In this document: one piece after another, positions 10,344-19,975 of the stretch
Position numbering within the stretch: position 1 is the stretch's first letter
Layout of the letters: each line of letters opens with the position of its first letter
Assembly: GCF_963259705.1 (NCBI RefSeq)
Contig: NC_081844.1
Coordinates: forward strand, 104,434,671 to 104,498,670
Length of the DNA stretch: 64,000 nt
Reading direction: 5' to 3'
Source: Myotis daubentonii
Taxonomy: Eukaryota > Chordata > Mammalia > Chiroptera > Vespertilionidae
The notes under the pieces: model-generated
What the model was told of the DNA's origin: nothing
The model's database searches: none
What the model saw: only the letters and a program-made list of their open reading frames with translations
Translations under genes and position numbers: made by a program

Positions 10344-11059
10344 GTCTATACTATATAGAAAGAGGCAGAGAGATTTATTTTAAGGAATTGGCTTACGTGC
10401 ATATGGAGGCTGGCAAGTCTAAAATCAGCAGTTCAAAAGGTGTCAGGGTGGAGACGCACAGAAAAGCCAATGTCATAGTTTAAGTTTGGAAACTGTCTTC
10501 TACAGAATTCTACAGGTCAGTCTTTGTTCTATCTAGGGTTTCAGCTAATCACAGGCATAGGCTCACCCATGTTATGAAGGGAAATCTGCTTTACTCAAAG
10601 TCCACAATTTTAAATGTTAATCTCACCTAAAAGCACTCTCACAGAAACATCCAGAATAATGCTTAACCACATACAGCCCAACCAAGGTGACCTACAATTA
10701 ACTATCACAGTAGGTTAGTTAGGTAAGTCTATTGAAATGTATTAGGTAAAAGGAAATTGCCTCTTCTAAATAAATCAAATAAACTTAATTTATTGCAAAA
10801 AGCATACCCTCAGGAAATTAGATATTGCACATTAAGTAACATCTCTTGCCAAAGGAAGTAGCTGAAGGCACTAGAAAACTATTTTAAACTGAGAAAAATA
10901 AATGAATAGCTTATTCATTGCATATTGTAGAATGTAGATCAATTTCTTCCAACATTGAGTTTTTACTATGAGTTAGGAGTGCAAAAATAATCCTTCATTG
11001 CTCTCAGTGTAGTAGACCCACATAAATGAGTAATGGTAGAAATATTACTAGTATTAATA

Positions 11060-11225
11060 GTTATATCTAACATTTGGATCACCTAATGTGCCCAGCACTG
11101 TTTTAAGCCCTTTCATGTATTGCCACATTTAACCTCATCTTTGTGAGCTGGATATTATATTTAACTTATTCTCATTTTACAGATGAGGAAACCAAGGCCT
11201 CCAAGTGGTTAAGTTACCTGTAAGG
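11060..11225 (-). repeat. MIR fragment, minus strand
   Basis: Contains GCCCAGCACTGTTTTAAGCC, CATTTTACAGATGAGGAAAC and AAGGCCTCCAAGTGGTTAAG, the complement of MIR. Confidence 0.7.
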
Positions 11226-11439
11226 GCACAGGTGTTAGTGGGTGATGAAAAAAATTAAAAGAGTGGTAGAAGTTGTAATAGAATATCCAAAGTGCTAAAG
11301 GGACTGAGAAGGAAACAAGAAACTGCCTGGCGGCTTTTTACTTTTTTTCAAAATCTTTCAGCTTAGATTCCTTCAGAGGTTTCCCAAGGCATGGAGAGAA
11401 TAGCATTACAGCAACAACTACTATCAGAAACAACAATCT

Positions 11440-11905
11440 TTGGTGAGGGGAGAAATCTGAGTTCTAGAGTTGGCACATGATAATTCTCAAAATGTCCAAT
11501 TTTCAACAACTATTACAAGGCAAGAAACAAAGTATGATCCAAAAATAAGAAAAAATAAACTCTGCCAAACATTGGACTTACTAGACAAAAACTTTAAATC
11601 AACAATTTTAAATATGCTTAAAGAGCTAATGACATAAAAACAATGGCAAATAGAGACTGCCAATAAAGAGAAATGGTTAAAGGAACCAGATTGGCACTGT
11701 GGAGTTGAAGAGTACAATAACAAATGAGAAGCTCACATTCAACAGCAGATTTGAAAAGCAAGTAGAAAAATAAGTAAAATTAGAAGATTGGCCAGTTGAG
11801 ATCATTCTGACTGAAGAACAGAAAAGAATGAAGAAAAATGAACCATGCCTAAGAAATCTATGGGGCACAATCAAGCATGGCAATATATGTAAACCTAAAA
11901 CTGTT
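11440..11905 (+). repeat. Probable ancient LINE-1 5'-region fragment
   Basis: A-rich plus strand with ATTTTCAACAACTATTACAAGG, AACTTTAAATCAACAATTTT and GACTGAAGAACAGAAAAGAATGAAG-type phrases typical of old mammalian L1 5'UTR/ORF1 junctions. No open frame. Family and limits not resolved. Confidence 0.45.
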
Positions 11906-12721
11906 CTAACAAAAAAGGCTCTCTCTGTAGTTTGAAAAGTGTGTGTGTAGGGGGTGGGGGGTGGGTGGGGTGCGGGGCGAGCAAAAGAGAAAATGAGGGG
12001 CCTAGTAAGACAAAAGAACCACAATATCAGAGGACTCGGAAATCTACTCTGCCACTGACAACAGACTATTAAAGACTGTACTTCACTATGATGACAGAAG
12101 GGGGCACCATTTGACTAGGAACCTTGTAAAAACACCCCAAAATTTACATGACAAATAGGCAAAAACACAAACCTTTTATAAGAAGGAAACAAAAAATAAG
12201 ACCACCTTGTGAACTGATGACCCCACCAAAACCACTCAGCCCGCCCCTCCCAAAAGCCATATGAAGGTGAAGCAAAGTATAACTTTCTTCTAGATTCTAG
12301 AACACTCAATGCTATTGAATTTTTTAAATAGAGAAAAATCCTCAAAAACTCACACACACAAAAAATCAAGCACTTACAGAAGCAAGAGAATTAATCTGAC
12401 ATCAGACTTCCCCAGAACAGTATTCAGAAGAAGGCATTAATCATACAGACTTAAAAAGAACTTTAAGAAATTGTAAATCTTGGATTTTATTTGCATTGAA
12501 GTTATTCTTTAGGCATCAAGGCTATAGGAAAACCTTTTAAAAATGACAAGAAGGATTTTTTTTGTACCCATGAACCTCCTTGAGTAATCTCTTAAGAGTA
12601 ATCATCCCAGCAAAAGATGACTGGGAAAACTTTTGAAGAACTGAACTAAGAAATAAATATATTGTGGATAATTGGAACCAGATTTTTCACTGTTGGAGAA
12701 GAAAATTCAACAAAATGAGGG

Positions 12722-12918
12722 GAGCCTTGCCAATGTGGCTCAGTGATTGAGTATCAACCTATGAACCAGGAGGTCATGGTTTGATTCCCGATCAGGGCAT
12801 ATGCCCAGGTTGCAGGCTTGATCCCCAATCATGAAGGTGGCAGCCAATCAATGATTCTTTCTCATCACTGATGTTTCTATCTCCCTCTCTCTTCTCTGAA
12901 ATCAATAATATGTATTTA
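12722..12918 (+). mobile_element. Ves SINE, plus strand
   Basis: Head GAGCCTTGCCAATGTGGCTC, then CTATGAACCAGGAGGTCATG, GATTCCCGATCAGGGCATAT, ATTCTTTCTCATCACTGATG and a CTCTGAAATCAATA tail. Confidence 0.87.
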
Positions 12919-13577
12919 AACCAACTAAACGAGGGGGAAGGCTAAATGAATGAAAAAGGCTAAAAATGCCTACTATGGTGCTGGATTCCATATGAACTAG
13001 GTTTTTGAGAGATTTTTAAAAATTATATATATATACAGATATACAGACACATTTACACACAAATACACACTTCCTAGCCCTATCTGCTGATCCTTAGAAA
13101 ATGGCATCTCAATAGCAATGAGCTCATCCAGCACAGCTAGCACCCAGATCTTGGTTTCATAATGTCATTCTCTACTAAGTGAACTATTTCTTTGAGAGAT
13201 GGTTACTTTCAGGACTAGGCTGAAATGAATGAGATGACCCTAAACATCTTGTTCCCAAAAGAAAAAGTGCTTCAATGATGGGGACATGTCAAAATGACAT
13301 GGGCACCAGCTTGAAGTGGCTTCCACTGTCCAAATCGAGGACAATTTGAGCCTCTAAATAAATGATGGTGATGGATTATATTGAGTAGAATAAGAAACCA
13401 TGAACCCATAGTTTTGAATAAGTACATTAATAAAGAAGGGAAAGCTTTTTCTCACAGTAGACTCTCATTTAATACACGTAGAAAGAATGGTAGAATTCAA
13501 AAATAACTACTTGGTAATTAAGTGATTCAGAAAAGAATTATCAATAGTTGCTAAAACTAGTGGACTAAAAGTATGAT

Positions 13578-14530
13578 GAGCCCATGGGTACTGTGGCTCA
13601 GTTTTTTGGAGTGTCATCCCATACACTGCCGGGAGCCGGTCCATCCTTGCTGTTTCAAGGGACCTGGCATATATGGCATACCGTTCTTAATATGTTTGCT
13701 CACCTTCTTGGCGCTGTGTTTTAACCAAAGTCACCTCTCCGAGAAAGGTTGATTCCCCAGGTAGGGATTTTCCCCTGAAGTTAGGGAGGGAATAAAACCC
13801 CTCAACTAAGTGCCAGGCGGGTAATTAATCACTTTAACTACGAACAATCATGCTTAAGCTACATAATCTTTACTCCCTGGAATGGAGATAAGAAACGCCC
13901 TAACCTTTGTAATAGAGATTGATAGGATTGAATCAACTGGTATAAATACAGTTGTAACAAGACAGAAAGAGACAGAACTCAGAACACAGAATTTAGAACA
14001 CAGAACTAGAGACAGAAGAACTTCGCTGGAGAGAGCATGCCGGAGGATCCTGGAGAGGGACTGGCCTCGGAGCCTAGAGACAGAGCCTAGCGGGAGAACA
14101 TGGCAAGGGATCCTGGACTGAACCTGACTACAGAGATTGGCAGGAGAACCTGACTGGAACCTGGACACTGAACCTGACTGGAGAGCCTGGACAGAACCTG
14201 GCTGGAGAACCTAGCGAGGGAACATGGCTACAGAACCTCGCTGGAGATCCGAAGCAGAACCTCTCTGGAGATCCGGGCTAGAGATCCTGGCTAGGCTGCT
14301 GATCAACTGAACGCTGTCTCCGTGTCATTCCTTCTTCGCCGACTCCGTCCACACCTTTGGGGACCCCTGGACCCGCTGGGGTTGGACCCCGGCAATACAC
14401 CAAAGGGTTGCAGGTTCTGTTCCACATTTGGGGCATGTACAAGAGGCAACAACCAATGTTTCTCTCTATCTTCCTCCCTCTTAGAGTGAATAAATATGTC
14501 CTTGGGTGGGTATTAAAAATAATAATAATA
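13578..14530 (+). mobile_element. Ves-type SINE split by the solo LTR at 13627-14394
   Basis: The SINE head (GTACTGTGGCTCAGTTTTTT ... CATCCCATACAC) lies at about 13578-13626 and continues at 14395 with the duplicated ATACAC, then CAAAGGGTTGCAGGTTCTGT, CAACCAATGTTTCTCTCTAT and an AATAATAAT tail. Removing the LTR and one ATACAC restores a contiguous SINE, so the LTR arrived later. Confidence 0.85.
13627..14394 (+). mobile_element. Solo LTR of the same ERV class II-like family, copy 2
   Basis: Starts TGCCGGGAGCCGG, ends GGACCCCGGCA, flanked by a perfect 6-bp duplication ATACAC (13621-13626 and 14395-14400). TATAAATA lies at 13941-13948 and a kappaB-like GGGATTTTCC at 13764-13773. The part after the TATA box is a run of imperfect CTGGAGA(A/T)CC(T/G) units, which makes this the longest copy (768 bp). 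No internal proviral sequence and no coding potential; short frames in it are chance. Confidence 0.93.
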
Positions 14531-14845
14531 AAAGTTTGCTGAGTTACAGACTATTTACATCATCTCATGGTATCTCTCCACAAATACACATTAATTACAA
14601 TGGGAAAAATAGTAAACTTCACATGGAGAAACCTAGGAGACCTCACCTTACTCAATGATCAGTTAACAGCACAGTAATAGAACAAATTGATAGTGTGCAT
14701 GTCCTGCCATAAAATGCATAACTTGCATCTATCTAATCATGACAAAACACCCTGAAACCCTAACTGAGAGGCATTCTATTTAATAACTGGCCTGTAATCT
14801 TAAAAATGCCAAGATCATGAGTGACAAGTAAAGGTGGAGGAACAG

Positions 14846-15075
14846 CCCTAGCTGATTTTGCTCAGTGGTTAGAGCATCAGCTTTCAGACTGAAGGGTCCC
14901 AGGTTTGTTTCCGGTCAAGGGTCTGTACCTTGGTTTCAGGCTTGATCCCCAGTAGGGGCTATGCAGGAGGCAGACAATTGATGATGTTCCTCTCTCATTG
15001 ATTTTTCTATCTATCCCTCTCCCCCTCTCTCTAAAAATTCAATAAAAACGTATTTATTTTTTTTTTTTTTACAAA
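14846..15075 (+). mobile_element. Ves-type SINE, plus strand, with 15-bp target duplication
   Basis: Head CCTAGCTGATTTTGCTCAGT, GGTTAGAGCATCAGC, GACTGAAGGGTCCCAGG and a tail of A and T tracts. AAGGTGGAGGAACAG (14831-14845) and AAGGTAGAGGAACAG (15076-15090) flank it. Confidence 0.88.
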
Positions 15076-15772
15076 AAGGTAGAGGAACAGATCCTGTTAA
15101 AGAGACATATAGCAAGTGAATGCAACTTGTGATATGTAATTTTCTTTGGCAACAGAAAACACTAATGAGACAACTGGAGAAATTTGATTGAGGACTTTGA
15201 TTAGCTGATAATATGGTGTCAATTATAATTTCCTGAATTTGATCATTGTTTTTAAGAAATACCCTATGAAATATTTAGAGGCAAAAGGGCATCATGTCTG
15301 CATCTTATTCTCAAATGGTTCAGCAAAAAGCATACACACACACACTAATTGAAAGGGGCATGATTAAGCAAATGTGGTGAAATGTTAACATTTGGAGAAT
15401 CTGGGTAAAGAGTTTACAGATATTTTTTAACTGTTAAAACTTCTGTAACTCTGAAATTCTGTTAAAATGAAAAGATTTACAATGGCATTATTTCAGATGA
15501 TGACAGTATATGTAGAAAATCTAAAACACTTTATAGATAAACTATTAAAATTAAGAATTGATTTTATTAAGGGTACCTATTAAATATAGGGTATTTAAAA
15601 ATTTAATTATGCCGTATAAAAACAAATATGAATTTTTAAAAATTACACAGGTTACAATAGCATAAGTTATATAATATGCCTAGGGATAAAGTCAACAGAA
15701 AGATGTACAAAACCTATATACTGAAAGTTACAGAAACATTGTAGGGATAAATTAAAGATCCAAATAAGTGGT

Positions 15773-16156
15773 GGAGCTAAAAAAGAAAAAAAAAAAAAAG
15801 AGGGATCTCTTACCCTTTGGGACAGCATGAATGGACCTGGATATGAAATAAGCCAATCTGAGAAAGACAGATGTCACATGATCTCACTTATTTGTGGAAC
15901 CTAATGCATTGACCAACAAAATAAGACCCAAAGCATGGAGGCATGGAACAGACTGGCATACCTCGATGTGGGGTTGGGGAGATGAGAAGAGAGAAAGCAA
16001 AAAACTTACATACTTATATGCATAGCCCTTGGACATGGGAAATAGAGTGGTGAAGACCTGGGGGCTGGGCAGGGGCTGGGAGGAGGGGGGCAAAGGAGGG
16101 GGGAAAATGGGAGATGTCTGTAATACTATCAACAATAAAAATATATTAAAAATTAA
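15773..16156 (+). mobile_element. LINE-1 3'-end fragment, plus strand
   Basis: Contains the common L1 3'-end wording (GACAGCATGAATGGACCTGG, CACATGATCTCACTTATTTG, CTGGGCAGGGGCTGGGAGG) and ends in an A-rich CAATAAAAATATATTAAAAA tail. AAATAAGTGGTGGA before and AAATAAATGGTGGA after (16157-16171) are near-identical flanks and look like the target duplication. Confidence 0.75.
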
Positions 16157-16671
16157 AATAAATGGTGGAATGTACCATCACTTCTTTCCAAATTGATCTA
16201 AGATTCAACACAATTCCAATATAATTCCTTGCAAGTGTGTTTTTGGTTTTGTTTTTTGTTTTGAAACAGGAAACATCCTAAAATTTATATGCAAAGGCCA
16301 AGGAAATCTTGCAGAAGAAGAAAAATGGAGGACTTATACTAAGAGGTACAGAGGCTTGTTATAAGATGATAATTAATTCAGTGTAATATAAATGCAGACA
16401 TTGAGAAATATATCAAAGGAAGAGAATAGAGAATCTATAAACAGAGCCAAACACATATGCTCATCTGACTTGTGACCAAAAAAATGGCTACAAATGCAGG
16501 AGTGGAATGGGTGGTCTTTTTGAAAAATAATGCTGGGTCAATTTGTATAAAATATGAGGATGGGGAAAAAATCGTCCCTGTCTCCACCTCTCCACCTGGC
16601 ACAATATCAATTCTAAATGTATTGCAGATGTAAATGTAAGGCATGAGAATTTTCTGTTAGAACCCAGTCTT

Positions 16672-16919
16672 TTTCCCCTAATATATTTTATTTATTTATT
16701 AATGCATTAAATGTTTGGGGTGACATGAGTTAATATGATTATATAGCTTTCAGGGTTTCTATGTTGCACAATCTGTATATTGCACTGTGTGCCCCCACCC
16801 AAAGTCAAATCTTCTCCCATTACCACAAATCAGGCCCCCTTCACTCCCCACCCCATTCCCACTGTTGTTTGTGTTCATGAGCTTCAGTTTTATATCCCAT
16901 ATATGAGTGAAATCATATG
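16672..16919 (-). mobile_element. LINE-1-like 3'-end fragment, minus strand
   Basis: T-rich start (ATATATTTTATTTATTTATT) followed by the complement of an L1 3'UTR (GCCCCCACCCAAAGTC ... CCATATATGAGTGAAATCATATG). ACCCAGTCTT occurs on both sides (about 16662 and 16922), consistent with target-primed insertion. Confidence 0.65.
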
Positions 16920-17012
16920 AAAACCCAGTCTTAAATCCAGAAAATGTTATCCCCAAACTGGTGTTCTTTTTAATAACGGTACATCCTGTTAGCCTTGGGA
17001 GGTACCTTATAT

Positions 17013-17235
17013 CAGTGGTTCTCAACCTGTGGGTTGCGATGCCTTTGGGGGCTGAACGACCCTTTCACAGGGGCTGCCTAAGACCATCGGAAAACACATA
17101 TATAATTACATATTGTTTCTGTGATTAATCACTATGCTTTAATTATGTTCAATTTGTAACAATGAAATTGGGTATTACCACAGCATGAGGAACTGTATTA
17201 AAGGGTCGCAGCATTAGGAAGGTTGAGAACCACTG
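17013..17235 (+). mobile_element. SPIN-like non-autonomous hAT element
   Basis: Ends CAGTGGTTCTCAACCT and GGTTGAGAACCACTG are complementary, and a perfect 8-bp duplication CCTTATAT flanks the element (17005-17012 and 17236-17243). The left interior (TTTGGGGGCTGAACGACCC and AAGACCATCGGAAAACACAT) matches my memory of the SPIN hAT family, which is known for horizontal transfer among tetrapods including Myotis. 223 bp, no transposase. Confidence 0.88.
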
Positions 17236-17895
17236 CCTTATATAGACAAAGAAGTTAGGAAAAGTATGCATAGAAACTATAAAAGAAGCACAGGCAAAGA
17301 ATATGTCAAAAGAGAATAAGAATAGTGAAATTTAAAACCTAAAATAAGTGATTTCTTCTAACTGAACATATGGCCCTTTGAAGCAATGTTTTTCCTATCT
17401 GGTTACAATGAATTCCTTACCATGAATAATCTGTTATTCACATTTCCTCTACATTCTGGTTGTGAAACCCTCTCTCATTTTTTTAAATAACTTCATTTTG
17501 CTGCTGTACGTTAGAAAGTAAAATGAAGAGAGTCTTTACTATGCAAATTGTCCACAAAGTTGGAAAACATAGGATACATGTATGCTTGAACAGTATATTA
17601 CACGTCTACCTTTGTCACCCTATCCACCCCTAGTCACTGGCTATAAACTACCCATGAAAAATGTAGTCTCAGTATGACTGAGGAAGAAAGATTTCCAGAA
17701 GACATCACTTGGGACCATAGACATTTATGTTCTTTGCAGTGGATTTAAAAGGCACATTTCTATGGTCACCACACCTCTTGTAATTTCTTCTTAATTCTAT
17801 GGTCTCCTCCAGGTACCACCCATTTATCTGCTCTTCTTTCCAATAAAACTCAGAGAGTTGCTTTATGCTCACTGCTTCTATTTTCTTATCTTATA

Positions 17896-18347
17896 CTAGA
17901 GGCCCAGTGCACGAAATTCATGCACAGATAGGGTCCCTAGGCCTGGCCGGCAACAAGGGCCTATCTGTGAGGTGACCAGCAGGGCAATTGGGGGGCCCCT
18001 GCTGGCACCTGCCTTGGCTGGCCTGGCGCCACCTGCTCGCCAGCCTCCCCCCACCCCCCCCACCACTGGTCACCTCCCTCTGTGAGAGGCAATTGGCAGG
18101 GCTACTGGGGGGCAGTGCTGGCCCACTAACCAGCCGGCCCTACTCCTTGCCGCTGCCACTGGTCGCCTCCCTCTGCGGGGCGACCGGCAAGGCAATCAGG
18201 GGGCCCCCACTGGCACCTGCCTTGGCTGGCCTGGGACCTGCAGGCTGGGGCAGCTCTTGCATTGAGCATCTGTCCCCTGGTGGTCAGTGCGTGTCATAGC
18301 AAATGGTCGTTTGGTTGATTTGCATATTAGGCTTTTATTATATAGGA
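17896..18347 (-). mobile_element. HeliBat-type Helitron, minus strand (array member 1 of 4)
   Basis: Read on the minus strand it starts TCCTATATAATAAAAGCC and ends with a GTGCATGAATTTCGTGCAC hairpin and GGGCCTCTAG; on the plus strand the left border is A|CTAGAGGCCC. POU octamer (ATTTGCAT) at 18318-18325; near-consensus CTCF-core complement TCCCCTGGTGG at 18273-18283. The GC-rich interior holds inverted and repeated GGCCAG/CACCTGC words. Confidence 0.92.
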
Positions 18348-18608
18348 CTAGAGCCCCGATGAACGAAAATTCGTGTAAGAGTAGGCCTACCTTCCCTCGG
18401 CTGCCGGCACTGGCTTCCCTCCCACACCCGGGACCCAGGCTTTCCTCCTCCTGCCGCTGCAGGCACCCAGGACCTGGACTGGCTTCCCCTGGGCTGTCTG
18501 CAGGCACCCAGGACCCGGCCTGGCTTTCCCTTGGCCCCAGCTTTGTCAGGAAGGACGTCCGGAATGACGTCCAGTCTAATTAGCATATTAACCTTTTATT
18601 ATTATAGA
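18348..18608 (-). mobile_element. HeliBat-type Helitron, minus strand (array member 2 of 4)
   Basis: Directly adjacent to its neighbours. The plus strand begins CTAGAGCCCCGATGAACG and ends TTTTATTATTATAGA, the complement of TCTATAATAATAAAA. About 261 bp. The interior repeats GCACCCAGGACC(T/C)GG twice. Confidence 0.9.
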
Positions 18609-19260
18609 CTAGAAGCCCGGTGCACAAAAATTTGTGCACTTGGGGGGCAGGGGGGTCCCTCAGCCCGGCCTGTGCCCTCTCGCAGTCTGGGACCCCTCGG
18701 GAGATAACAACCTGCTGGCTTAGGCCTGCTCCCGGGTGGCAGAGGGCAGGCCCAATCCCTAGGTGCAGCCCCTGGTCGGAATCAGAGCAGGGCCGATTGG
18801 GGAGTTGGGGCGCCTTCCCCTGTCATGCACAGAGCAGGGCAGATTGGGAGGTTGTGATGCCACCCTCAGTCACGCTCAGGGTAGGGCCGATTGGGTGGGG
18901 GGTTGAGGCACCGCCCCGTCACACTCAAGGCAGGGTCGATGGGGAGGTTGCGGCGCCACCCCCTGTCATGCACAGAGCAGGGCCAATCAGGGGGTTGGGG
19001 CGGCACACCCTGTCACACACAGAGCTGCAGGGTGGTCAGGGGGTTGGGGAGCTCCCCCCTATCAGGCACAGAGCAGGGCTGATCAGGGGGTTGGGGCGCC
19101 TTCCCCTGTCACGAACAGAGCAGGGCAGATAGGGAGGTTGTGGCCCCGCCCCCTGTCACACACAGAGCCAGAGCCGCAGGGCGATCAGGGGGTTTGGGTG
19201 CTGCCCCCTGTCACGCTGATCCCGGTGCCGGGAGGCATATTACCCTTTTACTATATAGGA
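18609..19260 (-). mobile_element. HeliBat-type Helitron, minus strand (array member 3 of 4)
   Basis: The plus strand begins CTAGAAGCCCGGTGCAC with a GTGCACAAAAATTTGTGCAC hairpin and ends CCTTTTACTATATAGGA. About 650 bp, mostly imperfect repeats of a unit of roughly 60 bp. A 170-codon open frame here results from the repeat, not from a gene. Confidence 0.9.
18775..19215 (+). repeat. Imperfect ~60-bp tandem repeat inside a Helitron
   Basis: Units of the form AGAGCAGGGC(C/A)GAT..GGGG GTTGGGGCGCC....CCTGTCA(C/T)GCAC recur about seven times with substitutions and small indels. It is internal to the Helitron at 18609-19260 and probably expanded within it. Confidence 0.8.
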
Positions 19261-19975
19261 TAGAGGCCTGGTGCATGGGTGGGGGCCAGCTGGTTTGCCC
19301 TGAAGGGTGTCCTGGATCAGGGTGGGGGTCCCCACTGGGGTGGCTGGCCAGCCTGGGTGAGGGGATGATGGCTATTTGCAGCTCCTCACACACCCTTCAG
19401 GGTGGGGGTCACCACTGGGGTGCCTGGCCAGCCTGGGTGAGGGGATGATGGCTGTTTGCAGCTGGTCACACACCCTTCAGGGTGGGGGTCCCCACTGGGG
19501 TGCCTGGCCAGTCTGGGTGAGGGGCTGAGGGCTGTTTTCAAGCCGACTGAAGCTCCCAACTGCTCCTTTTTTCTTTCTTTTTTTTTTTAAATTCTGGGCC
19601 AGCTTTAGCTCTGGCTGCAGCTCTGAGGCTTCTGCTGCTGAAAGAAGGTATCTGGTTTGTTTCGGTTCTATAATCGAAACACTGTATAACTCCAGCTCTG
19701 AGATCCTGGCTCGCTGAAAGCAGGTTTCTGGGGTTTTGTTTAGCTTCTATATTTGTTACAATGTTTCTTAAATTGCAGGCTCAGAGGCCAGCAAAGCTGG
19801 CGGGGAACGTTGGTTTCCTCCGTCACTGAAGCAAGCAAGCCTCATGTTAGTTTCAAGCTGCCTGGCTGCCGGCCGCCATCTTGGCTGGCAGTTAATTTGC
19901 ATATCTCACTGATTAGCCAATGGGAATGGTAGCCGTTGTACGCCAATTACCATGTTTCTCTTTTATTAGATAGGA
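19261..19975 (-). mobile_element. HeliBat-type Helitron with promoter-like end, minus strand (array member 4 of 4)
   Basis: The plus strand starts TAGAGGCCTGGTGCATG (leading C of CTAG missing or shared) and ends TTTTATTAGATAGGA before T at 19976. Near its 5' end (right side) lie GCCGCCATCTTGG (YY1-like, 19872-19884), ATTTGCAT (octamer, 19895-19902) and AGCCAATGGG (CCAAT/NF-Y-like, near 19914). The centre holds three copies of an 80-bp unit. The middle and right part differ from the other Helitrons here and may be captured host sequence. Confidence 0.88.
19319..19545 (+). repeat. 80-bp tandem repeat, about 2.8 copies, inside a Helitron
   Basis: Units start at 19319, 19399 and 19479 with AGGGTGGGGGTC(C/A)CCACTGG and continue CCTGGCCAG(C/T)CTGGGTGAGG. 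High similarity suggests recent expansion. Confidence 0.88.

Larger units (their letters stand above)
15560..17260 (+). repeat. Ancient LINE-1 ORF2-region fragment, host of later insertions
   Basis: Plus-strand pieces resemble the 3' half of an old L1 ORF2: GATGTACAAAACCTATATAC, TTCCAAATTGATCTAAGATT, GGAAACATCCTAAAATTTAT, and ATAATGCTGGGTCAATTTGT followed by a region like the ORF2 C-terminus. It is heavily mutated and has no open frame. Two younger L1 tails (15773-16156 and 16672-16919) and a hAT element (17013-17235) interrupt it. Limits approximate. Confidence 0.6.

Noticed and set aside
13854..14168. 104-aa minus-strand open frame, and a similar one near 48244
   Set aside because: Both read through the solo LTR; repeated because the LTR is repeated.
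18620..19132. 170-aa open frame with repeating peptide
   Set aside because: Translation of the ~60-bp tandem repeat inside a Helitron.
18775..19215. CRISPR-like spaced repeats
   Set aside because: Units are contiguous, diverged and of eukaryotic Helitron origin; no constant repeat with unique spacers.
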